Part shown: positions 1-6,014 of the stretch, in pieces | Numbering within the stretch: the stretch's first letter is position 1 | Layout: each line of letters begins with the position of its first letter | Assembly (NCBI GenBank): GCA_009937525.1 | Contig: JAACFE010000003.1 | Coordinates: 1 to 64,000 of the forward strand | Direction: 5' to 3' | Source: Gammaproteobacteria bacterium | GTDB lineage: Bacteria > Pseudomonadota > Gammaproteobacteria > Steroidobacterales > Woeseiaceae | Length of the DNA: 64,000 bases | Notes under the pieces: model-generated | Seen by the model: the letters and a program-made list of their open reading frames with translations, nothing else | What the model was told of the DNA's origin: nothing | The model's database searches: none | Made by a program: the position numbers and the translations under genes

Positions 1-1
1 C

Positions 2-92
2 TGGCGGAGAGGGTGGGATTCGAACCCACGAAAGGCTACTAACCTTTGCTGGTTTTCAAGACCAGTGCATTCAACCGCTCTGCCACCTCTCC
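2..92 (-). tRNA. tRNA-Ser (anticodon UGA)
   Basis: Read on the minus strand this is a complete 91-nt class II tRNA. The 7-bp acceptor stem GGAGAGG/CCTCTCC is followed by discriminator G and an encoded CCA at 4-2. The anticodon loop CTTGAAA gives UGA, there is a variable arm, and the T-arm carries GGTTCGAATCC. It decodes UCA-family serine codons. A partial copy of its 5' end and leader lies upstream on the same strand (117-235), so the nearest good promoter is about 155 bp away, beyond that copy. Confidence 0.97.
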
Positions 93-116
93 GGATTTTC
101 ATGTCCGGTCGTCCTT

Positions 117-222
117 GACCAGTGCATTGACTCGCGCCGTCCATGGCGCTCGCCCTTCGGGCGCGCTTCGCGCGTCCCAATCGGCATTCCCGCCGATTGG
201 TCAACCGCTCTGCCACCTCTCC
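117..222 (-). pseudogene. interrupted 5' copy of tRNA-Ser
   Basis: On the minus strand 222-201 repeats the first 22 nt of the intact tRNA-Ser exactly. After a 73-nt interruption (200-128), 127-117 resumes with ATGCACTGGTC, the D-arm/anticodon-stem sequence. The match then ends, so no 3' half exists and it cannot mature into a tRNA. The 13-nt leader before each copy is also duplicated (223-235 versus 93-105, 11 of 13 identical), so leader and 5' tRNA were copied in tandem. Confidence 0.85.
128..200 (-). mobile_element. 73-nt structured insert in tRNA-Ser copy
   Basis: Minus-strand order: a perfect 9-bp hairpin (CCAATCGGC, 6-nt loop, GCCGATTGG), GAC, two short hairpins with GAA loops (GCGC-GAA-GCGC and GCCC-GAA-GGGC), then a GCGCC/GGCGC hairpin with a 6-nt loop, ending GGCGCGAGTCA. 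It splits the tRNA copy exactly between GGTTGA and ATGCAC in the D-arm. The same architecture and nearly the same terminal string occur in the insert at 62003-62069. It encodes no protein. Whether it is mobile is inference from the two sites. Confidence 0.55.
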
Positions 223-247
223 GGCTGTTCATGTCGATGCGCCGGGC

Positions 248-276
248 ATTGTGCTTGCAGGCAAGGCGTGATTCAA
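248..276 (-). promoter_or_regulatory. candidate sigma70 promoter for tRNA-Ser
   Basis: On the minus strand TTGAAT (276-271) and CACAAT (253-248) are 17 bp apart. The predicted start near 241 lies about 20 nt before the 5' end of the broken tRNA copy, a normal distance for a tRNA gene. No comparable promoter was seen between the broken and intact copies, so this may drive a precursor that carries both. Confidence 0.4.
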
Positions 277-416
277 CTCGGGAGCGTTGATTTGCGGGGG
301 ATCGATGCCATTACCGTGTTCTGGTCGGACGCCTGCGGCGAACCTCCTGGCGATATCGCGGTCTGATCGATGCTGAAGGCCAGCAAATTACTGAATAAGT
401 TACTTAAATAATAATT
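277..416. other. spacer with no recognised feature
   Basis: Spacer between the tRNA-Ser promoter region and the secreted protein gene at 417. The last 40 bases are AT-rich and probably hold that gene's promoter and leader. No repeat, RNA gene or credible reading frame was seen. Confidence 0.5.
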
Positions 417-968
417 ATGAAGCTGTTGAATAAACTAGTTATTTTTTCTTTTTCGATGCTGCCCCTGGTGGCGCTGTCGCAGAGCGAACCTGGCACGTCC
501 GAGGCGGTCGCACCGGCTGCATCCGCATGTGAACAGGACGGACGATTCCGGGAATTCGACTTCTGGGTCGGCGAATGGGTCGTGCATGACACCAGCGGCA
601 CGCTGGTGGGCGAGAACAGCATTACGCGCCAGGAAAACGGCTGCGTGCTCGTGGAACGCTGGCGTGGCGCCAAAGGCAGCACGGGCATGAGCATCAATTA
701 CCTGGACAAGACCAGGGATGAATGGGTCCAGAGCTGGCACGCTGCGGGAGGCTACCAGATCATTATCAGTGGCGGATTGACCGACGAAGGCATGCTGCTT
801 AGCGGTACAATCCACTACATTGCCAACGGCCAGACGGCGCCGTTCCGGGGTTTGTGGACTGCGATGCCAGACGGGCGCGTGAGGCAGTATTTCGAGCAGT
901 CGAACGATGACAGTGCCACATGGCAGCCCTGGTTCGAGGGTTTCTACAGCAGGAAGGCGGCCGAATGA
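417..968 (+). CDS. secreted protein with FDFWVGEW motif
   Basis: A 183-residue protein with an N-terminal signal peptide (basic start, hydrophobic core at about 6-20, cleavage near ALS-QS). The mature part opens with a short low-complexity stretch, then a motif FDFWVGEW near residue 46 that begins many small beta-barrel proteins of unknown function resembling DUF1579-type lipocalin folds. The C-terminus repeats an aromatic WFEGFYSRK pattern. It is probably periplasmic or exported and may bind a small ligand, but that is inference from the fold resemblance. The next gene follows after 16 bp, suggesting co-transcription. Confidence 0.75.
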   Translation: MKLLNKLVIFSFSMLPLVALSQSEPGTSEAVAPAASACEQDGRFREFDFWVGEWVVHDTSGTLVGENSITRQENGCVLVERWRGAKGSTGMSINYLDKTRDEWVQSWHAAGGYQIIISGGLTDEGMLLSGTIHYIANGQTAPFRGLWTAMPDGRVRQYFEQSNDDSATWQPWFEGFYSRKAAE

Positions 969-984
969 CGGAGGCAGAGGGTTC

Positions 985-1296
985 ATGGTGAGATTTTCGT
1001 CGCTGGAAAGAGGGGCCCCGGCGGGCAATCCGATCGCCAGTGCACTGGTGATTATCGTCGGCTCGCTCGCGATCGCGGCGTCAATCGTCGTCGGTTTCTT
1101 CGCATTCGTGATCCTGAGTTCCCTGCTGCTGCTGATCGCGGCGGCCGTGAGCATCCGCTTGTGGTGGCTGCGCCGCAAGATGGCCCGGGATCCGGTTTTG
1201 CACGCCACCCGTAGCGGCCGTCCGGTCGGTACCCAGCAGACGATCGAAGGCGAGTACCACGTCGTAATCGAGGATCAGGATGGCCGCCAGGGCTGA
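985..1296 (+). CDS. small two-helix membrane protein
   Basis: A 103-residue protein. The ATG at 985 is preceded by GGAGG at 970-974 and is preferred over an upstream in-frame start that would overlap the previous gene. Residues about 18-62 form one long or two adjacent hydrophobic segments, followed by a WWLRRK basic stop-transfer and a polar tail containing IEGEYHVV. Similar short proteins with an IEGEY tail recur in gammaproteobacteria without a known role. The N-terminus is probably cytoplasmic and the tail may serve as a docking peptide; neither is shown here. Confidence 0.7.
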   Translation: MVRFSSLERGAPAGNPIASALVIIVGSLAIAASIVVGFFAFVILSSLLLLIAAAVSIRLWWLRRKMARDPVLHATRSGRPVGTQQTIEGEYHVVIEDQDGRQG

Positions 1297-1340
1297 TCCG
1301 GCATAGTCAAACCCCGAAAAACCTCGTAAAGTCGCGTTCC

Positions 1341-1949
1341 ATGCGCAACGACATGTCTGATCAGGATCGGCGCCGCAAGCGCAGGCGCCGACGAATCCAG
1401 GTCATCATCATCTACACGGCGATTGCGATCGGCCTCGCGTGGTTCTTCGAGTCCCAGGCCACCACCACGATCATATTCGTCCGTCATGCCGAAAAAGCGT
1501 CTGCCCCGGCTGGCGATCCCGGCCTGAGTGAGGCTGGCCAGCGGCGTGCAGCCGAACTGGCGCGACAGCTCGTCGACGCCGATGTAATTCGCGGTGTCGA
1601 TGTCGTCTATTCCACCCCGCTGCGGCGAAGCAAGGAAACCGCGCAGGCAGTCGCTGACGCCCTCGACCTGCCGGTCAATACCTACGATGTCGACGATGTC
1701 GAACCGATTCTCGAGAGCATCCTGAAAATGCACAAGGGAAAGATCATCCTCGTTGTTGCGCATAGCAATACGCTGCCTGTGCTGATCGCAAACCTCGGCG
1801 CCAGCAAGCGCGTGCCGCCGATCGCGGAGGACGAGTACGACAACATCTACATCATCTCCATACCGTGGTTCGGCAAGACCAAGACGATCCGGCTTCGGTA
1901 CGGCGAGCCGTACAGTCCCGATGGCTCGGCGCTCTCGAAGGCCCTCTGA
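1341..1949 (+). CDS. membrane-anchored histidine phosphatase family protein
   Basis: A 202-residue protein of the branch-2/SixA-like histidine phosphatase superfamily. An Arg-rich N-terminus (RRRKRRRRR) precedes one transmembrane helix (about 21-37), so the catalytic domain is likely periplasmic. The phospho-acceptor motif is FVRHAEK near residue 47, with Ala instead of the usual Gly after RH. STPLRRSKET supplies the second Arg and VVAHSNT the second catalytic His. The substrate is unknown. An alternative Met at residue 5 exists. It is followed closely by yjbQ. Confidence 0.8.
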   Translation: MRNDMSDQDRRRKRRRRRIQVIIIYTAIAIGLAWFFESQATTTIIFVRHAEKASAPAGDPGLSEAGQRRAAELARQLVDADVIRGVDVVYSTPLRRSKETAQAVADALDLPVNTYDVDDVEPILESILKMHKGKIILVVAHSNTLPVLIANLGASKRVPPIAEDEYDNIYIISIPWFGKTKTIRLRYGEPYSPDGSALSKAL

Positions 1950-1962
1950 GTCCTGAGGCACG

Positions 1963-2379
1963 ATGCTCGCCCAGCAGCAGATCCACGTCGACACGCGGGG
2001 CAGGGGAACCTACGACCTGAGCGCGGAGGTGCAGTCCATGGTGCGGCAGTCCGGGATCCGGTCCGGCATCTGCCATGTATTCATACGCCACACGAGCGCC
2101 TCGCTCATGCTCTGCGAGAACGCGGACCCCGCGGTGATGAGGGACCTCGAGGCATTCATGGCGCGACAGGTTCCCGATGGTGACCCGATATTCACGCATA
2201 CTGCCGAGGGGCCCGACGACATGCCCGCCCACGTGCGCAGCGTGCTGACGCAGTCGGATCTGAACATCCCGGTGATCGAGGGTCGCTGCGCGCTGGGCAC
2301 CTGGCAGGGCATCTTTCTGTGGGAACACAGGCACCGCGGCCACCGGCGCACCGTTATCGTTACCGTCCAGGGCGAGTAA
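1963..2379 (+). CDS. yjbQ: YjbQ family protein (UPF0047)
   Basis: A 138-residue protein matching the UPF0047/YjbQ family in length and pattern: FIRHTSASLMLCENAD in the first half and the C-terminal signature GTWQGIFLWEHRHR. Family members form trimers with a metal site built from conserved His and Glu residues. A weak thiamine-phosphate synthase activity is reported for E. coli YjbQ, while the true role is unsettled. The gene ends at 2379, abutting the convergent peroxiredoxin gene whose stop codon begins at 2380. Confidence 0.9.
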   Translation: MLAQQQIHVDTRGRGTYDLSAEVQSMVRQSGIRSGICHVFIRHTSASLMLCENADPAVMRDLEAFMARQVPDGDPIFTHTAEGPDDMPAHVRSVLTQSDLNIPVIEGRCALGTWQGIFLWEHRHRGHRRTVIVTVQGE

Positions 2380-2865
2380 TCAGTCCGCGTCGCCTTCGCT
2401 GTGAATGCCCGCAGTCTGACGCAGCATGATCGCCTTCTTGATAAATTCCTCGTGGCGGCCGATGCGCAGGTCGGCCTGAACGACATCGTGGATCGTGCGG
2501 TCCTGCCGGATGAGATAGGTAGTGCGCCGCACGCCGACGCCAAACGGGCCGTCGACGTCGTACATTTTCGCCGCGATCTTGTCAGGGTCGCAGAGCAATT
2601 CGAACGGCAGGTCGTGTTTGTCGCGGAAACGGGCGTGGCTGTCCGCGTCCTGCGGGCTTACTCCCGCGACCTGCAGTCCCACGGACTGGATGTCGGAATG
2701 AATGTCGCGGATCGAGCAGGCTTCCGCGGTGCAGCCGGGCGTGAAGTCGGCCGGGTAGAAATAAAGAATGAGGGGGCCGTTCCTCAGCAGATCAGTGAGG
2801 GATATTTCTTCGCGTTTATCGTTTTCCAGCACGAATTCCGGCGCTTTCTCGCCCGCTTTGAGCAT
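2380..2865 (-). CDS. bcp: peroxiredoxin, BCP/PrxQ type
   Basis: A 161-residue thiol peroxidase that reduces H2O2 and organic hydroperoxides with thioredoxin as reductant in the cytoplasm. The AhpC/TSA fold is clear: peroxidatic Cys45 in FTPGC and Cys50 five residues later, the arrangement used by PrxQ enzymes for an intramolecular disulphide. GVRRTTYLI follows in the second half. The ATG at 2865 has AGGAGA upstream and overlaps the stop of the GNAT gene (TGATG), so the two are translationally coupled. Confidence 0.92.
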   Translation of the reverse strand: MLKAGEKAPEFVLENDKREEISLTDLLRNGPLILYFYPADFTPGCTAEACSIRDIHSDIQSVGLQVAGVSPQDADSHARFRDKHDLPFELLCDPDKIAAKMYDVDGPFGVGVRRTTYLIRQDRTIHDVVQADLRIGRHEEFIKKAIMLRQTAGIHSEGDAD

Positions 2866-3329
2866 CACTCGTCTCCTGTAAACAACGTCTGCATGATCCG
2901 GTAGTCGGTCCTTGCCATGCCCAGCGACGCGTAAGTCTGCCGGGCGCGGGAATTCTCGCGCTCGACGTACAGACGTATCCCGCAGACGCCGGGATCCTTC
3001 CGCGCGAGCGACTCGACATGCCGATACAGCGCCGAGAATACGCCGCTCCGCCGATATTCGCCATGCACGTAAACACTCTGTATCCACCAGATCATGCCGT
3101 TGCGCCAGTCGCTCCATTCGTAAGTCACCATGATCTGGCCGACAATACGGCCGCGGCCCTCCGCCACCCAGTAGCGGCCCTTCGAAGGGTCGGCGAGCAT
3201 CGCTTCGACACCCGGACCCACAACGCCCGGAAGGAGTTGAATGCCTTCGGTTTCCGCTGCCAGCCGCGAGTTGAATTCGGCAATCTGCCCGGCGTCGCTT
3301 TCGAGCGCTTCGCGAATTTGCATGTCCAT
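2865..3329 (-). CDS. GNAT family N-acetyltransferase
   Basis: A 154-residue acetyl-CoA-dependent acetyltransferase. It shows the GNAT order: N-terminal helices, then IQSVYVHGEYRRSGVFSAL as the beta4/acetyl-CoA loop (here RRSGV in place of the usual QxxGxG/A), and the C-terminal ENSRARQTYASLGM. The start is MDM at 3329, with a second in-frame Met at 3323. Its stop overlaps the peroxiredoxin start, so the two are probably co-expressed. The substrate is unknown. Confidence 0.85.
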   Translation of the reverse strand: MDMQIREALESDAGQIAEFNSRLAAETEGIQLLPGVVGPGVEAMLADPSKGRYWVAEGRGRIVGQIMVTYEWSDWRNGMIWWIQSVYVHGEYRRSGVFSALYRHVESLARKDPGVCGIRLYVERENSRARQTYASLGMARTDYRIMQTLFTGDE

Positions 3330-3470
3330 ATTGCGATTCCTGCCCGCAGGGTTGAACTTGTCACTGTGCGTCCGGATCTGCAAAGGTAGCGCAATTGTTA
3401 CGCTGGCGCAGACTGGATATCCGGGGTGTTGCGCCATACTATCTGCGCAAGCCGACGAGTGCAGGAAACG

Positions 3471-4292
3471 ATGAACGACACGCAAAAGACCGCGAAAAGA
3501 GACGGCGACTACCTGAGTACGCTCGCGCGCGGCCTCTCCGTATTGCGCGCGTTCACCAAGGAGCGTCCGGAGATGACGCTGAGCGAGGTAGCGGCGGCAA
3601 CGCAGTTGAGTCCGGCCGTCGCGCGACGCTGCCTGCATACGCTCGTCGAACTCGGATACGTCGGCAAGCAGGGGAAACTGTTCCTGCTCACTCCCGAGGT
3701 TATGGGGTTTGCCTCAGCGTTCATCGAGTCGATGAATATCGAAGAGGTCGTGCAGCCTTATCTACAGGAATTGAGGGACAAGACCGGGGACAGCGCCTCA
3801 CTCGCGGTGTTGTCAGACCTCGATATCCTTTATCTGGTACACGTTTCGACGACGCGCATGATTCGGCTCGTTGCGGGCTTCGGCACGCGCTTTCCGGCCT
3901 ACGCGACGTCGCTGGGGCGTGCCCTGCTGGCCTACCAGCCGAAGCAACGTATAGACGACTACCTGCGGCGCGTGGAGCTTACGAAGCTGACGGTCAAGAC
4001 GGTGACCTCGAAGGCCAGGCTCAGGAAGATCCTGGCGAACTGCAAGAAAGACGGTTTTGCATCAGTGCAGGATGAACTCGACTACGGGATCGTCTCGGTC
4101 GCCGTCCCCGTGTTCGGTACGGACGGTACGATCCTGGCGGCAATCAACTGCTCGACGGCGACGACCCGGGTTAACAAGGACGATATGGTTGCATCTCGAG
4201 TCCCGGAATTGCGGGAGGCGGCCAACAAGATCGAGGTGGAACTTCGCCGGTATCCGATCCTCGCGCACTCCATCAGCAGCGCGGCATCCTGA
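3471..4292 (+). CDS. IclR family regulator, PcaR/PcaU-like
   Basis: A 273-residue regulator with an N-terminal winged helix-turn-helix (about 16-75, including LSEVAAATQLSPAVARRCLHTL) and a C-terminal IclR effector domain (about 90-260, with SLGRALLA and FASVQDELDYGIVSVAVPV). The ATG at 3471 follows AGGAAA. The sequence resembles PcaR/PcaU/PobR-type regulators of aromatic catabolism. It sits convergent to the alpha/beta hydrolase and 1.6 kb from a paired palindrome at 5930-5961, which is its most likely operator. The effector is unknown. Confidence 0.9.
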   Translation: MNDTQKTAKRDGDYLSTLARGLSVLRAFTKERPEMTLSEVAAATQLSPAVARRCLHTLVELGYVGKQGKLFLLTPEVMGFASAFIESMNIEEVVQPYLQELRDKTGDSASLAVLSDLDILYLVHVSTTRMIRLVAGFGTRFPAYATSLGRALLAYQPKQRIDDYLRRVELTKLTVKTVTSKARLRKILANCKKDGFASVQDELDYGIVSVAVPVFGTDGTILAAINCSTATTRVNKDDMVASRVPELREAANKIEVELRRYPILAHSISSAAS

Positions 4293-5141
4293 TCAGCCGG
4301 AGTGCGACTCGACGGTTCGGCAAAACTCCCGGACCGCGTTGTTGTAATCGTTGGCGGCGGTCAGGTTGCAGAGGTGGCCGCCATCCTCGAGCACGACTTC
4401 CCGGCAATCGGGCAGCCTGCTCAGTAATTCCGCGGCATGGCGCTTGCGGTTCACGCTTTCCGTCGCGCCGGTTATCAGCAGCACCGGCCTGTGGAACCGG
4501 GGCAGCGCGGACGATACGTCTATCGGGTATGCGTAGCCGCCGGGTTCGAACGACAGCAGGTCCCGGCCGAAATAGCCGTCGACGATCTTCCGCAACAGGA
4601 TCGCCTCATTCGAGAACCGCGCATCCAGTCGCATCATCGGGTGCCGCAGCCAGCGGTGACGGACTTCGTGAAGGTTGCCCCGTTTCGCGAGGTCTGCATA
4701 TTCCTGCACCGGAATGCGTTCGGACTCATCCTCATCTGCATTGAAGCCGTCTACGGCGGCGCCCTGCAGGATAAGAGAGCGCACGCGCGCGGGTCGGGTC
4801 ACCGCGTACCGCAACGCGATGCGGCCACCCTGCGACATGCCCAGCACGTGCGCGGACTCCAGGCCCATGGCGTCGAGCAGCGCATCGATGTCATCCACTT
4901 CCCGGGCCAGGTCAGGCGGGGCATCGGATCTGCCGAAACCGCGGCGGTCATAGCGCAACACCAGCAGGTCATTCCTGAGGCCGGCGACCTGCGCATCGAA
5001 TATGCGATGGTCGAGTGCCCAGCCATGAATCATGAGTAAAGGTGGACCGTCTCCCGTCGTTTCCAAGTACAGACGCCCATCGCGAATGGGCACCCAGAGG
5101 CCGGTTCGACAACCGGCCGGCGGGATGAACTCAGCCTGCAT
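4293..5141 (-). CDS. alpha/beta hydrolase, enol-lactonase-like
   Basis: A protein of about 282 residues with the alpha/beta hydrolase fold: LLMIHGW oxyanion-hole strand, RYDRRGFGRSD, nucleophile elbow GMSQGG, and GGHLCN with the catalytic His. It resembles 3-oxoadipate enol-lactonases and related C-C or ester hydrolases. The start is uncertain: ATG at 5141 overlaps the upstream citrate-synthase-like gene by 11 bp, while ATG at 5177 would overlap it by 47 bp. It is the second gene of the left arm of the catabolic island. The stop abuts the convergent IclR gene. Confidence 0.85.
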   Translation of the reverse strand: MQAEFIPPAGCRTGLWVPIRDGRLYLETTGDGPPLLMIHGWALDHRIFDAQVAGLRNDLLVLRYDRRGFGRSDAPPDLAREVDDIDALLDAMGLESAHVLGMSQGGRIALRYAVTRPARVRSLILQGAAVDGFNADEDESERIPVQEYADLAKRGNLHEVRHRWLRHPMMRLDARFSNEAILLRKIVDGYFGRDLLSFEPGGYAYPIDVSSALPRFHRPVLLITGATESVNRKRHAAELLSRLPDCREVVLEDGGHLCNLTAANDYNNAVREFCRTVESHSG

Positions 5142-5904
5142 AGTCCACGGCCGATTGGGCTGCCACCCACATGTCATGCGCAGCCGGGTTGTTCATTTCT
5201 TCGTACAGGTGCCCGACGAGGCCTGCGCAACGGGCGGTCAGTACGATGCCTCTCATGAGTTGTGACGGAACGCCGGCCTCTCCGAGAACCGCGCCAATAG
5301 CCGCGCTGATATTCGTGACAAGCGGCTTTCCTATGACCTCCTGCAGGCTTGCTTCCAGCAAATGCATTGCCGCGATGAACTCGCCTTTTGCGCCGGCGTT
5401 TGTTGAAACCTCGATGAGCCGTGAGACGCGACGATCCGTATCGTGGTGTATCGGATGCCCGAAACCGGGGACCGGACGCCGGATCTCGCGATACGCACGA
5501 ATTTCCGCGACTGCTCGTTTTCTGCGGTCCTCTTGCTTCGCGCTGACGATGCGCTCGAGGATTGCGCCGCACTCGCCAGCGGTGCCCGCGTAACGATCGC
5601 CGACGCCAAGCAGACCGGCGACGACCGCGCCCTGGAAAGACTCCGGCGCACCGTAGTGGGTGAGACGCGTGGCGACTGCAGAAGGCACGAGGCCGTGCTC
5701 CATGATGGTGACGAGTACCGAATCCACGATCTGGCACTGCATCGGCGTCGGTTCCTCGCCGAGTGCCTGCAGCAGAAGGAGCTGCGTAAAGCTGTATCTT
5801 CCGATCAGGTCGTCGACAAGATTCTTTTTTCGAATCATTATGTTATCGGCATCGTACCCGCATATGGCCGTCGTTGCCCGCGTCTTCGAATCGGCGCTGT
5901 TCAT
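5131..5904 (-). CDS. citryl-CoA lyase-like protein (citrate synthase family)
   Basis: A 257-residue protein, much shorter than citrate synthase (about 430) and the size of stand-alone citryl-CoA lyase-like proteins. It keeps the family core: VPGFGHPIHHDTDRR (active-site His and following Asp/Arg) and a GAPESFQGAVVAGLLGVG loop. The expected chemistry is reversible C-C cleavage of a citryl-CoA-like thioester, or the matching condensation. No CitE or ATP-citrate-lyase partner is nearby; instead a CoA ligase lies in the opposite arm. The start has AGGAA eight bases upstream. Confidence 0.8.
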   Translation of the reverse strand: MNSADSKTRATTAICGYDADNIMIRKKNLVDDLIGRYSFTQLLLLQALGEEPTPMQCQIVDSVLVTIMEHGLVPSAVATRLTHYGAPESFQGAVVAGLLGVGDRYAGTAGECGAILERIVSAKQEDRRKRAVAEIRAYREIRRPVPGFGHPIHHDTDRRVSRLIEVSTNAGAKGEFIAAMHLLEASLQEVIGKPLVTNISAAIGAVLGEAGVPSQLMRGIVLTARCAGLVGHLYEEMNNPAAHDMWVAAQSAVDYAG

Positions 5905-5929
5905 GGTCGCATTCCTGTGCCAGCAAAAG

Positions 5930-5961
5930 TTCGCATAGCGAAGTTGATTTCGGTATGCGAA
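5930..5961. promoter_or_regulatory. paired palindromic operator, likely IclR site
   Basis: Two 13-bp palindromes in the divergent intergenic region: TTCGCATAGCGAA (5930-5942) and TTCGGTATGCGAA (5949-5961), 19 bp start to start. The outer half-sites TTCGCATA and TATGCGAA are themselves an exact inverted repeat. The consensus is TTCGC-N3-GCGAA. The pair lies between the citryl-CoA-lyase gene and the TonB receptor gene and overlaps the receptor's likely -35/-10. Repression by the IclR protein encoded at 3471 is inferred from location. Confidence 0.6.
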
Positions 5962-5972
5962 AATAATAGCAT
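5944..5972 (+). promoter_or_regulatory. candidate promoter for TonB receptor
   Basis: TTGATT (5944-5949) and TAGCAT (5967-5972) with a 17-bp spacer. The spacer contains the second operator palindrome, so bound regulator would block RNA polymerase. The match to consensus is moderate. Confidence 0.35.
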
Positions 5973-6014
5973 TCTTTGACGATCGAAAAAAGCCGACATG
6001 GGGGTCTAATTAAA

